This document shows positions 11,208 to 23,083 of a DNA stretch of 64,000 bases, piece after piece; position 1 is the first letter of the stretch; every line of letters starts with the position of its first letter. This DNA is from Mustela lutreola (taxonomy: Eukaryota > Chordata > Mammalia > Carnivora > Mustelidae): assembly GCF_030435805.1 (NCBI RefSeq), contig NC_081308.1, positions 130,864,936 to 130,928,935 on the forward strand, given 5' to 3'. A model generated the notes under the pieces. It saw only the letters and a list, made by a program, of their open reading frames with translations, ran no database searches and was not told the origin of the DNA. Position numbers and translations under genes: made by a program.

Positions 11208-13061
11208 CGCGCACACACGTATGTAAAAGCAGTTGGAGGTACCAGAGGCTGCCCCCTTGATCCTCCTGTCCCAGACCAGGATATTACAGAGGCTTAGATA
11301 GCAGCTCTTCTGCTCCCCCCGACAGTCCTTCTTTCCAAAATATCTCACACCTGCTGGGTGATGTACTCTGGCATTAACCTTGAAAGACTCGGAACGCTGT
11401 CTCCGTCGCGTGGTCCTGGTCCCTGAACTAGTTGCATCGGACCTCGCACGGGCATGCTGCCTTTCCTATGGCTGCCTTAAAAACCTTGTGTTTGCAAGAG
11501 GGAGGCCTGAAGCACTCCACAGTTGAGGATATTGCTCCCTGAGAACTGACCCCCAAAGGCCACACTTTGTTGTTTTTTGTTCTGTTTTGTTTTTTTTTTT
11601 TTTAATTTAAGTTCAGTTAGCCAACGTAGTACACCGTTGCTTTGTGATATGACGTTCATCAGCGATTCGTCTGTTGCCTAGAACACCCGGCGCTCATCGC
11701 ATCACGCGCGCTCCTTAATGCCCACCAGCATACTTCATTTTCAAATGTTTTCCACTTTTATTTCAACGCAGGAAACTATCCAGTAACTGATAACTACTGG
11801 GGAAGAAGTCCTCCAGCAGGATCATTTCTGGCAGATGTTGGGTAACGTGTTTAAAGCATTTTTCACTTGACTCATAAGGTACTTTAAGAATAATAAAGTT
11901 GGCTCTGGTAACAAGTACTGTATGTGAAGCACCTGGCATGATGTATTTCATCCAGAAAACAAGCATGCTGTTTTAGGTACCCTTAATTAAATACCTAATG
12001 TCATTTCTTTACAGGAATGAATTACAGAATATGTTGGAAAGATTTGAAGGTATGATTTAGGAACTATTTCAGCACAAGTAAATTGTTTTGAGCCATAATA
12101 CATAGTGACGGGAAATGTTTTCAATGGAGTACAACACTGACATTTCATACCTTGTTCTCACACACAGGATTTTCCCTAAGTATTTAGTGTGATTTGGCTT
12201 CATAGATTTCCCTAGTTACCTGTTTTATCATGGATGTGTAGAAAATGGGGCTGCCAGTGGTGAGTTAAGAGTGATGCTTTTATTTTACACATGGGTACAT
12301 TTGATGGACTATGGGGCTCTTAGAAAACATTGCACAAAATAATCTCTCTTCCACTTTGTGTCCCAGAGGAGGTGACAGGTCAGTTTTTAAATATCAATTT
12401 TTAATTTTCTCATTGTAGTCATTTTCCTTGACTTTTTTCTATTTATTTTCTTTGGTGCAGAAGTTTAAATCGAACCCTTTAGAGTAAATCTCTGTCATGT
12501 TGTTTACACTAATAAACTGTGCAATAGAAAACTAAAGACCACTTTGCCAGCATGCTACTAATATGTGATCAGAACCGAATTGACCTAAAAGTTTCCAATC
12601 GTTCTGTCAGATGTCCCTTAAACACTAACTGGGTTACAGGGCAAGACTCTTAATAAAGAGTCCAAGTCAATATTTGAGTCCTCTGTATGGATGAATCATA
12701 CAAGCAGGTATGTATTGAAAGCTTTGCTCTACTTGGTGGTGGCAAAGTACTGATTATTACACGTGGCAAACTGGATATAGAAAATAGTTGTAGAACAGCA
12801 TGCCTTTTCATGATCCCTGGAAAATAGCTATTGATGGCAGATCCATAACATACAATCAAATGCCCAAGAAAGCGTTTTTGAAGTATTAAAAATTTCACTA
12901 ATTGCAAAGCTGCTTTTTAAAAATGATGTAATAAAAACTCCATTTGTTTACTAGAAACATATTTAGGAAGTGTTTTCATTCCGAATAAATTCTTCTATTT
13001 CCTTAAACTCTCCATGGTCTTTTGTCTTTAACTCAAATATAGTTAAACCTCATTGGCTAAA

Positions 13062-13105
<44 letters not shown>

Positions 13106-16100
13106 TCATTATTTATTTGTATCCCTTTTGGACACTTTTTTTTCCTTTTGGACACTTTTAAAATAGAATGATAAAGTGTGTTTTATATATTAAATTCTAA
13201 TGAGAATCCATCTCAGTGAGTCCTTTCATTTGAAGGATATTTTATACATTTATTAAAGACTAGCCTCTAAAACTGTCTTTTCAAGAGAAAATTAAAGACT
13301 GTCATCGAGGAACCACCCCACCCCCTCATTTTTTTTTTTTTACACATTTTGGAAGATAGTAACTTTTGTTTATTAGCTCTTTTTCCAGGATAAGTTAAAT
13401 AAAGGGTGTGTGCAGGCAAAAAATATATATATAAATGAATTGGAATTCAGATATGAATAATTGAAAGATTTCACAGGAAAAAAAACCATCTTGAATAATG
13501 ACGACTTCATCTTGAAGATTAATAATCTTGATTTTTGATGTGAGGCCTTTAAAAAAAAAAAACACTAATTGTCTTTCCAATGCTGCTGATCCAATATTGC
13601 CTGTGTTGTCTTGAATAAACTGCAAAGAATAGCTTTCAGCATCAAATGTTAATAATTACGTATGCTTAATATAGGTGACACTAAAAGGATTTTTTATGCA
13701 AAGAGAAAAAGATGCATGATGGATACAAGAGCTTCTGTCAAAAGCATTAACCAGAAAATTGAGCGTGTTTGGAAGACCCAGGAAGAGCAAAGGTAATGTT
13801 GTTGGGTTTTGGAACCAGAAGCTGTGTGTCATTTCTTAGTATTTGTGATGACCAATTAATTCCAGAAAACAAACTGAGGGTTGCTGAAGGGGAGGTGGGT
13901 AGGGAGAAGGGGTAACTGGGTGACAGGCATTAAGGAGGGCGTGTGATGTAGTGAGCGCTGGGTGTTCTATAAGACTGATGAATCACTGACCTCTACCTCT
14001 GAAACTAATTATACACTATATGTTAATTGATTGAATTTAAGTAAAATTAAAAATTAAAAAACAATCTTTATTGTGCGGCAGTGGGGGAGAAAGTGAAATG
14101 TTACTGTTTGGGAAACTTGTCTTACGTAAGTGACCATGGCACCCTCATTGAATCTATTTATCATTCCACGGCCTATATGTTATTCAGCAGGTGAATGGAA
14201 ATGAAAAAAGCAAAAGTAAAAACAAAACCCCTTGTAGATAAAATGCAGTTTTGGGGAATATTTATAATGCAATAAATCTTCCTTGGTTTTCAAGAGCTAA
14301 GTCATATGGGATAGCATCCCTCTTAGACAGTTAGGAGTGAGTGAGGGTTAGCATTGGGAGTAAGCCATCCACTTTATTTTGCTGTTTTCCATCAGAAAAT
14401 GTCAGCTGTGATCGCCCCCTTCTCCCTTTATAGTATAATTTATGTTCAGTTAATTTGGTTTTGAGTGGGTTTACTTTTTTCTTAATGATACAAAGTATAA
14501 CACTTACTCATAACTGTGTTTTACAGGCAGAAGCTTTATCACGAATACTGTCAGCAGTTTCTAACTTTGTTTCAAGAGTGGGATACAGATGTGCAGAAAA
14601 CCAAGGAGGAAGAAGAAAAACTAGCTGTTGGTATCGGGCTTAGCTTTATAATTAATCTATAGTAACCAAGTCTCGAATAGGAGTGGTGAGCCAAGCCACA
14701 TCTTTAGACCCATAGATTTGAGCCAGAGTCCTGTTTCCGTTGCTGGCTGTGTGGCTGGGCCTCGATCTCAGAGAAATCAGAAAAGTATAGGCGCACATCC
14801 TACTCACAGTAGCCCTTGGTCTTTATTTCCTCTCTTGGTTGAGGTTCCTGCAGTTCCAAGTGACAGACATTTGCCAAAGTACAAAAGAGGGATGCCCTTG
14901 GTTTATCTGAAGGTGTCAAAGGGAGTTTTGCGCCAGGTATTGCTGAATGGGTCTGGGTAAAGGTTGCTTGGGCAGTGCTGTCTGGGGCTCTGTCTCCGTC
15001 TCCTGATAGGCCCTCTCCATGGGGTCAAGCACGACAGCATCTTACAATCCTAGATTCACCACCAGGTTGGCGATGGTATTTCCCTTGTCCAGTCACTGGC
15101 CCACTCTCAGGGAACAATTCCAGGACTTCTCCTTTGCCCTCAAAAAGCAACATCTCCCCCACCATCCTTACTCCTGTGTACCGAGATAGCCTTTCTCCAC
15201 AGGTCTGGCAGAAAAGTCCCCCAGACTGCCATCGGTAACCTAGTTTTAGTCATTTGCTCGTTCCTGAACGGGTCATTGAGCTCAGGGCACGGTTCCCTCT
15301 TAATGGACTGGCCTGTATCACATTTAGGAGTAAGGATGGTGGGGGAGATGTTGCTTTTTGAGGGCAAAGGAGAAGTCCTGGAATTGTTCCCTGAGAGTGG
15401 GCCAGTGACTGGACAAGGGAAATACCATCGCCAACCAACATTCTGGTCCAGGTTGGGTTGGGTGTCATAGCAATCATAAATTTACATGAGACTAGTACTC
15501 ATGGTTGTGGCTGCACCTGAGAAGCTGGAGAGCTGGATTTTCCAGGGTTGGGCTGACGTTAGCTGTGTACCTCAACAGAGTGAGAAGGGGGCAAGGTATA
15601 TAAGCAAAGGTATAGGTATGACCGTTGACCATAGATTGATCTGGAAAGGGGGAAAATGAGGACAGAGGGTGGAGACAAGGGGCGGTGAAAGGTGTTCATT
15701 CAATGGATGTCAGATTCTGCCAGGGCACTGAGCTGTAATAGGAAAGGGAGAGTAGGCCACAAACACAGGGAGGTAGAGGTGGAATGTTGTGGAAAATGGG
15801 CAAAGAGCGTAGTCCAATGGTCAAGAGCCTGGACACTGGGACAGTGATTTTTGGGATCCAGTTCTGATTTTTCTAAATGCTAGCTGTGAAACGAGGGACA
15901 AACTGCTTTCCTCTGAACCTCAATTTCCTCGTCTACGAAAGGGAGCATAATAAGAGTACTTACAGGTTTTTTGTTTGTTTGTTTTGTTTTTTGTTTGTCT
16001 GTTTTTAGGATTTAAGTAAGCTCCTCTATAATAAGCTTATTTGAAATGGTTCAGACCAGTTTCTGTACATAGTTCCTCTGTAAGTCTTTGCCATTCATAA

Positions 16101-16656
16101 CATCATGTAGGTGTTTCAGTTATCGGGCTGACAAAAATCCAAGGTATGACTCTGAAAGTGAGCGGCTAAGTAGGGATATAACAAGTTCACTGGTGGAGGA
16201 ATAGGAAGATCATGGAAGGGTTATTGGGGGGATCATGCGTGTGGATTTCAAAATCAACAAGAATAAGATATATGATTTGAATATTGTTAAGAAAGGAAAT
16301 TTCCTACTTAGTGACCAGCAGATAAGACTATTGTGTTTTTCTATGTTACCGGTAAACACAAATGATGTAAACTCGGTCATAATATTTGATAAAAGAGAAG
16401 ATACTAAAAAAATATTTATTTAAAAACTACTCCAGTTGAATCTAGATTTTTTTGTTGTGAGATTTTAAATTTCACCAGAATGGTCATTAAAGCTTTTTTT
16501 TTCTTTTATATTTGTAGAATATATTTCGACAGCAACAAAAGGTTTTACAACGCTCTAGAATTGTTCAGAGCCAGAGAATGCAAGCAATTAAAGAGTTGTA
16601 TGAGCAATTCTTAAAGGTCTGCTGAATTTCGTAACACAATGTCTTCTGATAAAATG

Positions 16657-16699
<43 letters not shown>

Positions 16700-19600
16700 T
16701 GTATATATATATATGGAAGTAGAAAATAATTGTTTTTCTTTCTTAATACATGTCAAAAAACATTTTGGTTATGCCTTTGAAATCAATTAAAATTAATTAG
16801 GCATTTTCCATTTTGAATTCATTGTTCTGATTTAACATAAATGCTAAATGTACTTTTACTTTTCAGATTCATTAATGGTTTTGTGGCTGTTGCTCAAGAC
16901 AGGGAATGCTAGATTGGGAATTTTGCCAATAAATATGCATATCGTGCATGAGACCGATCCTTTATTAACAACTTAATCATGGTTATTTTTCCAGAGTCAG
17001 TCTTTCTTAGGAGAGTAGTGATGACTTTGTAGCTTGAAAGTAGGAAGACTTTAAATCACTTCTCGATGTCATTTACTTTCCTTTGTGCTGCTGATGTTTC
17101 TTAAACAGCAAGTAGCCAATTTTATTTTCAGTTGCATTTTGTTAAGTATTTCATGGCATATTTGCTTCCAGAGTTATCAACGTGACTAAGAGTGGCTTCA
17201 TATGCCAACTTGTAATTGCAAGAGACAGCACAGAGAATGAAAGAATGAAAATGAAAGTGAAAAAAGCCTGAGTAAGGCTATCAGCTTGTGAATTGAGATT
17301 ACCTTTAGTCGTATTTCCACACTAGCGAATCCTCCTCAGTGACACAGACCTCTTCTTCACACAGCTGTACACTCATTTGGGAATGGATGGAATCCTGTCC
17401 ATCCCCCTTCTGTTTTTGGTCAGGGTACCCTTGTCGTCGTCATTGTTTCTAATGTCCTAAGGATACCTAATGCGAGACGACCCACCTACCCTCTTTTATT
17501 CTTTTGCATGTGGACATAAAGTTTTCCCAGCTTCATTCATTGAAGACACTATCTTTTCCTCATTTTGTATCCTTGGCCCCCACGTCAAAAATCAGCTGAC
17601 TGTATCTGTGAGCGTTTATTTCTGGGCTCACCGTTCTGTTCCATTGGTCTATACATCTGTCTTTATGCTAGTACCAAGCTGTTCTTGTTACTGTAGCTTT
17701 AGAATATATTTTTCACATCAAGAGGTGTGATGGCTCCAGCTTGTTGTTGTTGTCCTTTCTTGGAATCGCTTTGGCTATTCACGGTCTTTTGTGGATCCAC
17801 ATGAATTGTAGGGTTGCTTTGTAGAAGCATTTCTGTAGAAATAGCATTGGGGTTTTGATGGGGATAACACTGAATCCGTATGTTGCTTTGTGTGGTATGG
17901 ACATTTGAACAATATTAAGTCTTCCTGTCCATGAGCATGCGAAAATCATTCCACTTATGTGTGTTGTCTTTAATTTCTTTCATCAGTGCTTTGTAGTTTT
18001 CAGCTGACGAGTCTATCACCTCCTTGGTAAAAGTGTTTTTCCTTAAGTATCTTACTCTTTTTGACGCGGTTGTAAATGGGATTGTTTTCTTAATTTCACT
18101 TCTGGGGAACTCATTGTTAGTGTGTAGAAATACAGCTGACATTTGTGTGTTGGTTTGATAACTTGCAGCTTTTCTGAATTCATTTATTAGTTCTAACAGG
18201 GATTTTTGCATGTGTGGAATCCTTGGGGTTTCCTACATATAAGATCATGCTACCTGGGGCACCTGGGTTGTTCAGTGGGTTAAAGCCTCTGCCTTCGGCT
18301 CAGGTCATGGTCTCAGGGTCCTGGGATCGAGCCCCACATCAGGCTCTCTGCTCAGTGGGGAGCCTGCTTCCTCCTCTCCCTCTGCCTGCCTCTCTGCCTA
18401 CTTGTGATCTCTGTCTGTCAAATAAATAAATAAAAATCTTTAAAAAAAATATCATGCTACCTGCGAGCAAAGATAAGTTTGCTTCTTCCTTTCCAGGTTG
18501 TATGCCTTCTGTTTCCTTTTACTGCCAAAATGCTCCAGCTAGGTCCCCTGGTACCTATGTTGAGTAGGAGTAGTGAGGTTGGGCAACCTCGTCTTCTTAC
18601 TACTGATTGTAGAGGAAAAGCTTTCAGTTTTTCACCACTGAGTACGTTAGCTGTGGGCTTGTCATAAAGCTGTGGGCTTTATTATGGTGAGATGCATTCC
18701 TCCTGTACCTAGTTTGTTGAGAGTTTTTATACTGAAAGAGCGTTGAATTTTGTCAAATACTTTTTCTGCGGCTTTTGAGATGATCATGTAATTTGTTCTT
18801 AAAAGAATCTTGTTCAAATACGTGGTGAAATGTCACTCTTCTAAACTAACTGGAACGTTTAAGAACTAGTGATATAATTTCAAAATAAGTATTCTTTAAA
18901 GAATCTTAGGATTAAACATATACTAAATAGTAATATTAAAATTGTTTCCAAGCGGAGAGTGTGTTGTTCTAATGCTCTGTGAAGACCATTTATTGGGTGG
19001 CATGGAGGTTTCGTAAACTAACAGAAATTATTTCTTCTCAATGTTATTGCCCAGTGTAACCACTTAGGGTTGGAAATTTCCCGTTTTCCTTGACTCCTGT
19101 GGTTCCTTATCCTCCCCCTCCAGTTACTGTTGGGCTGTGTGGTACTTAACCTCTGCAATGGTACTTTAAATTCTTTTTTCGAATTCCCACTGCTGCAGCC
19201 CTAGCTGAGGACCTCATTGTCCCTTGCTTCTACTATTAAACACTCATGTGATCTCTCCATCCTCCCTAGGTCTGCGGGTATTATCTTCCTACAAGGTAGT
19301 TCTCCCCTCTTGAAAGCCTGTCAGCAGGTTCCCCCTTGTAAACTCTTAGATATTCAAAGATTCACCATGACATGATGCCCTTTTTAGTTTTATTTGCTAC
19401 ATTTTGTCTTTATTCCCACCCTTCCCAATAACTGCTTCGTCTAAACTATTACTTCTATGCTCCATTTATGTCCTTCCCCTGGAAATGTTTTTAACTTCTC
19501 TTTCTTCACCTATTGAAATCTTATTCTTTTGCCAACGAGGTCAGCATTAATCTCCTTTTTCTGCTGTGCAGCCGCAACAAATTGTGCTTCTATAACTATC

Positions 19601-20682
19601 ATAAGATTTTTGTATCATTTCTGTTTACGTTTGCTCTTGGCCCTGGAATATGAGAGAGATTGTGTATTCATTTTTAAATTCCTCCACAACACTCAACATG
19701 GTACTTTCTACATGGTACGCACTATTTCAGCACTTGTTGAATGAATAGCAAAATATAAAAAGTGGGTTGTGTCTTTCATAAGTTGTAGAGGACACATCAC
19801 AGGTCATTTTATTCCCCTGAAGGAAATCATGTTATGTTGACTATTACTGATAATAAACGTGTCATTACCTGACGTTAGAAAGCTCATTACTGGATTTCAA
19901 AAACAGCGATTGTTGATAGGCACTCCCACTCCTTTTCTATTTTGGAGTCTATTTTGAGCTTGACCTTAGCTGCTAGACATTAACCCATTGTTTTGAGCAA
20001 ATCGTACTGTACTTGTGTCTCCTAAAATAAGAGTATTTTGGGGCATCTGGGTGGCTCAGTCAGTTAAGCGCCCAACCTTTGAGCTCAGCTCGGGTCTTCA
20101 TCTCAGGGTTGTGAGTTCAAACCCCATGATGGAGCCCACTTAAAATAATAATAATTAATAATAATGATGATGATGATGATGATTCTTATTATTATTCACT
20201 CGAATCTAATATTTAGAATATTTCTTAGTGAATGTTTTGGTCTACCTGTGTGATTTAGAATTTTATTTCAAATAAGATAATGGACATCACTGGAATATTA
20301 AAATATGTAGTACTTTTTAAATTTAGTTTTGCATGTTTTGAACATAAGAAGAAAAATGGTGGTTTGTAACTGGACTAGGCTTTTTGTTTTAGAGTAAAGA
20401 AGACTTAGAGAAGAATCAGGAAAATTTTCTTATTGGTGAACAGAGCGAACTTGGGAAGGAAATGGTTGTGTTGCAAAAACACCTTATGATGGCACATGTA
20501 AGTAGTGTAATATTTAAAGGTGAAAACTAAGGATTGATTTAAACGTTGAAGTAGTCTATTTGCTGTTATAAGTATAATCCTTATATAAATACTAAACGAG
20601 TATATTCTCTCCTTTCATTTAATAGCAGCAACAAGAGGTGGCAACTGTTCAAAAGTCTCTTCAGTCTCTGTTATTTTTATGA
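10910..20682 (+). CDS. SYCP3/XLR/FAM9-family (Cor1 domain) gene, copy L
   Basis: Eight coding exons: 10910-11033, 11772-11841, 12015-12049, 13675-13792, 14527-14626, 16518-16616, 20393-20497, 20626-20682. They join in phase to 708 nt (235 aa plus stop), matching SYCP3 (about 236 aa). Exon 1 encodes [10 protein letters not shown] and the SYCP3-like [14 protein letters not shown]. Later exons give [58 protein letters not shown] and the terminal [11 protein letters not shown]. The body is a long helical, coiled-coil-prone Cor1 domain. SYCP3 forms axial-element fibres on meiotic chromosomes; a nuclear, germline role is inferred from family. The ATG at 10910 has G at -3 and no upstream in-frame ATG. 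Exon 2 lacks the basic stretch seen in copy R. All introns are GT-AG; the exon 5 donor (GTTGGT) is weak. Family assignment is secure; orthology within SYCP3/FAM9/XLR is not. Confidence 0.9.
11139..11220 (+). repeat. Alternating purine-pyrimidine (GT/GC)n tract in intron 1 of gene L
   Basis: GCGTGC repeats, then about 15 GT units, then GC repeats and CACAC. The tract is almost wholly alternating purine-pyrimidine over some 80 bases, a sequence type known to favour left-handed DNA. It lies just past coding exon 1. Confidence 0.9.
11588..11735 (-). mobile_element. L1 3' end in intron 1 of gene L
   Basis: Antisense L1 3' UTR end (T run, then GTTCAGTTAGCCAACGTAGT, CGGCGCTCATCGCATC). It lies only about 35 bases before the acceptor side of coding exon 2. 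Mirror at 44344-44491. Confidence 0.75.
12050..13674. other. Intron 3 of gene L
   Basis: AT-rich intron with a (CA)n run at 13068-13098 and several A/T runs. No separate gene recognised. Confidence 0.6.
13860..14065 (+). mobile_element. L1 3' UTR end in intron 4 of gene L
   Basis: AACAAACTGAGGGTTGCTGA, GGGCATTAAGGAGGGC-like, GAGCGCTGGGTGTTCTATAA and TTATACACTATATGTTAATT are a carnivoran L1 3' end. The tail is A-rich. It is in gene sense. Confidence 0.85.
15060..15446. repeat. Inverted repeat of about 120 bp in intron 5 of gene L
   Basis: 15060-15181 and 15323-15446 are close reverse complements (for example CTCAGGGAACAATTCCAGGA on the plus strand of the first and its complement in the second), with about 140 bases between. 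The corresponding intron of gene R (40835-40940) holds a single related copy, matching the second one in gene-relative orientation. Confidence 0.85.
15815..15985 (-). mobile_element. MIR element in intron 5 of gene L
   Basis: GGTCAAGAGCCTGGACACTG, GCTAGCTGTGAAACGAGGGA and CCTCAATTTCCTCGTCTACG follow MIR in order, on the antisense strand. A GT-rich simple run closes it. Confidence 0.75.
16656..16714 (+). repeat. (TA)n tract in intron 6 of gene L
   Basis: Nearly pure AT alternation starting about 40 bases past the exon 6 donor. It is self-complementary and likely unstable in length. Confidence 0.92.
17470..18840 (-). mobile_element. Antisense L1 ORF2 fragment in intron 6 of gene L
   Basis: The reverse strand reads as ORF2 of a moderately old L1. 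Plus-strand phrases such as TTTTGCATGTGGACATAAAG, TGTTCCATTGGTCTATACAT and TGAGTTTTTATACTGAA-like sequence are typical. A CAN-SINE is inserted at 18257-18450. Confidence 0.8.
18257..18450 (+). mobile_element. CAN-SINE within L1
   Basis: Full SINE with target-site duplication ATCATGCTACCTG at 18244-18256 and 18451-18463. Confidence 0.95.
18841..20040. other. Intron 6 sequence, possible L2 remnant at its end
   Basis: No gene is recognised. The stretch about 19180-19750 ends TTCAGCACTTGTTGAATGAA, which resembles the 3' end of L2/MIR-type elements; the match is weak. Confidence 0.4.
20041..20175 (+). mobile_element. Short CAN-SINE in intron 6 of gene L
   Basis: Starts GGGGCATCTGGGTGGCTCAG, lacks the CT-rich part and ends in AATAATAAT and (GAT)n runs. 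It looks older than most SINEs here. Confidence 0.85.
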
Positions 20683-20908
20683 TATTTAAAGAAAGGACTT
20701 GAACTAAGTAACATGATAATTGTGGTCCAACAATTCCAGCTTAAATGATTACATCTTGTTACTTGTTGGCTTAAGTGCAAGCCCCTCTTTCTGTGGGCCT
20801 AAACAGTTATGTGAGTAGCAACAATCCCACAGTTACATGCAGGAAACGTTCAGAACTTTGGTAGCAATGGCGACTTTTTCTCCCTAACACTGTCAATTAA
20901 ATTTCAGC

Positions 20909-20914
20909 AATAAA
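20909..20914 (+). terminator. Candidate poly(A) signal of gene L
   Basis: AATAAA lies 227 bases past the gene L stop codon and is the nearest canonical hexamer downstream. No cDNA evidence is available. Confidence 0.5.
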
Positions 20915-21815
20915 GATGATTTACATTGAAGTATGCTTCAGTGAATCTGTGTCAGTCCCCAAAGATAGAAAGTACAATTATAGAAGGTTACATTGCTCTT
21001 CCTGAAAGAAAAAATAATAATAATGAAAGAATACACACTTCTGCATATACTCGTAAAGTTACGGAACCAATTCCAATGAAGATAAGATTTGAAATACAGT
21101 CTACTCCACAAAATAAAAAAATTTATTAAAGGCAACTTAAGTTTGTGTCACAGAATAAGTGAAACTGCTAACAGTCATTAAGACAACTGAATAAGATATG
21201 TAAATATTGACTTGTGAGACATGAAGTTGTGAATATGCCACTTCCAACAACAACAACAAAAAATTAAAATGTCACTTAATTGATTTTAGTCCCTTATTAA
21301 ATGACACCTGCCCTTAGCATGGATTAAAAAGTATTTTATCAACATATACATGTACTTAGTTACCTATGGTTTAAATATTTCATGCCTATCTTTAGAGGTT
21401 AATTACCTAGAAAGTTTGGTTTTGCAAGTTTAATATCCAGTGAGTATATGGAAGGGTGATTGTATGCTCATCTAAAAACGTGAAAAATTAATTCTTACAC
21501 CTTGTCTTTTCTGGTGCACTTTTTACATACATAACTATATGAAATTTTCAGTTGGAAATTGAAATTTCCAATTTTCGATTGGAAATGAAACTCGACTTCA
21601 TAAGCACGAAGTTGTTTGTGAACTAGTTTGGAATAAATCAGTTAAATATATTCTAAATTACTGAAATTCCTTTCATGAATCGTTCAGAACAACAACAACG
21701 AAAATATGCCTGTTTGGAGGAGAGGACTGTCTTTCTCCTGTTTTTCTGTGGGTTTAATATTTTTAATTATGGCCACTAGAGCCCACTCTTCTATTTGTTT
21801 TATGGTTTTCCCTGT
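20915..21815. other. Intergenic sequence past gene L
   Basis: AT-rich sequence with (AAC)n-type short runs near 21247 and 21690. No gene or clear repeat seen. Confidence 0.5.
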
Positions 21816-21831
21816 TTTAAAAGTAAGCCCA

Positions 21832-22805
21832 TATCAGATAAAGGACTAGTGTCCAAAATCCATAAAAAACTTAGCAAACTCAACACCCAAAGAACAAATA
21901 ATCCAATCAAGAAATGGGCAGAGGACATGAACACTGCAGCACTCACATAGAGGTTAATTACTGCAAAGAAGACATCCAGATGGCCAACAGACACATGAAA
22001 AAGTGCTCCATATCACTCAGCATCAGGGAAATACAAATCAAAACCACAATGAGATATCACCTCACACCAGTCAGAATGGCTAAAATCAACAAGTCAGGAA
22101 ATGACAGATGCTGGCGAGGATGCGCAGAAAGGGGAACCCTCCTACACTGTTGGTGGGAATGCAAGCTGGTGCAGCCACTCTGGAAAACAGCCTGGAGGTT
22201 CCTCAAAATGTTGAAAATAGAACTGCCCTATGACCCAGCAATTGCACTACTGGGTATTTACCCTAAAGATACAAACCTAGTGATCCAAAGGGGCATGTGC
22301 ACCCGAATGTTTATAGCAGCAATGTCCACAATAGCCAAACTATGGAAAGAACCTAGATGTCCATCAACAGATGAATGGATCAAGAAGATGTGATATATAT
22401 ACACAACGGAATACTATGCAGCCATCAAAAGAAACGAAATCTTGCCATTTGCGACAACATGGATGGAACTAGAGCATATCATGTTTAGCGAAATAAGTCA
22501 AGCAGAGAAAGACAACTATCATATGATCTCCCTGATATGAAGAAGTGGTGATGCAACATGGGAGCTTAAGTGGGTAGGAGAAGAATCAATGAAACAAGAT
22601 GGGATTGGGAGGGAGACAAACCATAAGTGACTCTTAATCTCACAAAACAAACTGAGGGTTGCTGGGGGGAGGGGGATTGGGAGAAGGGGGGTGGGGTTAT
22701 TGACATTGGGGAGGGTATGTGCTATGGTGAGTGCTGTGAAGTGTGTAAACTTGGCGATTCACAGACCTGTACCCCTGGGGATAAAAATATATGTTTATTA
22801 AAAAA
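21832..22805 (+). mobile_element. Young 5'-truncated L1
   Basis: Encodes the end of ORF2 ([54 protein letters not shown]), then the 3' UTR and A tail. It carries a stop at 22391. Target-site duplication AAAAGTAAGCCCA is at 21819-21831 and 22806-22818. Confidence 0.93.
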
Positions 22806-22826
22806 AAAAGTAAGCCCAAAACATTC

Positions 22827-22835
<9 letters not shown>

Positions 22836-22865
<30 letters not shown>
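22836..22865 (+). repeat. (CT)n microsatellite
   Basis: About 15 CT units shortly past the L1 tail. Confidence 0.9.
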
Positions 22866-22869
<4 letters not shown>

Positions 22870-23083
22870 AAACCAAACTCTCTTTTTCTAACTTCTAACT
22901 TACTTTTCTTACGTAGGAAGAAGTGAGTCTTCCACCATGAGTGAATATTTGACATCAAGGGACAGTTTACTCCTTAAATACTGCGTTTTTGGTCTTTTGT
23001 TGTTGTTGTTGTTGTTGTTGTTTTTGTGAAGGATTTTCCCCTTAAGCCAAAACATTAAGTCTTAAGTACGATTTCAAACTTTT

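Larger units (their letters stand above)
1..11787 (+). repeat. Left arm of large inverted repeat (palindrome)
   Basis: This block is the reverse complement of 44292-56079. Position x pairs with about 56079-56080 minus x throughout. Differences I found by eye: a GA run near 2325-2355 (one dinucleotide longer on the right), a GA-tract base at 2957, an A run at 4664-4693 (30 versus 29), a T run at 7663-7683 (21 versus 20) and a C run near 8891 (11 versus 12). The arm is open at the left window edge, so its outer end is not seen. It carries the promoter and first coding exon of gene L. The inner end lies in coding exon 2. Confidence 0.97.

Noticed and set aside
11788-20682. Copy L as a decayed pseudogene
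   Set aside because: All eight exons keep phase and open frame over 235 codons despite strong divergence from copy R.
21914-22393. 159-codon frame as a host gene
   Set aside because: It is the C-terminal end of L1 ORF2 within a dated L1 insertion.
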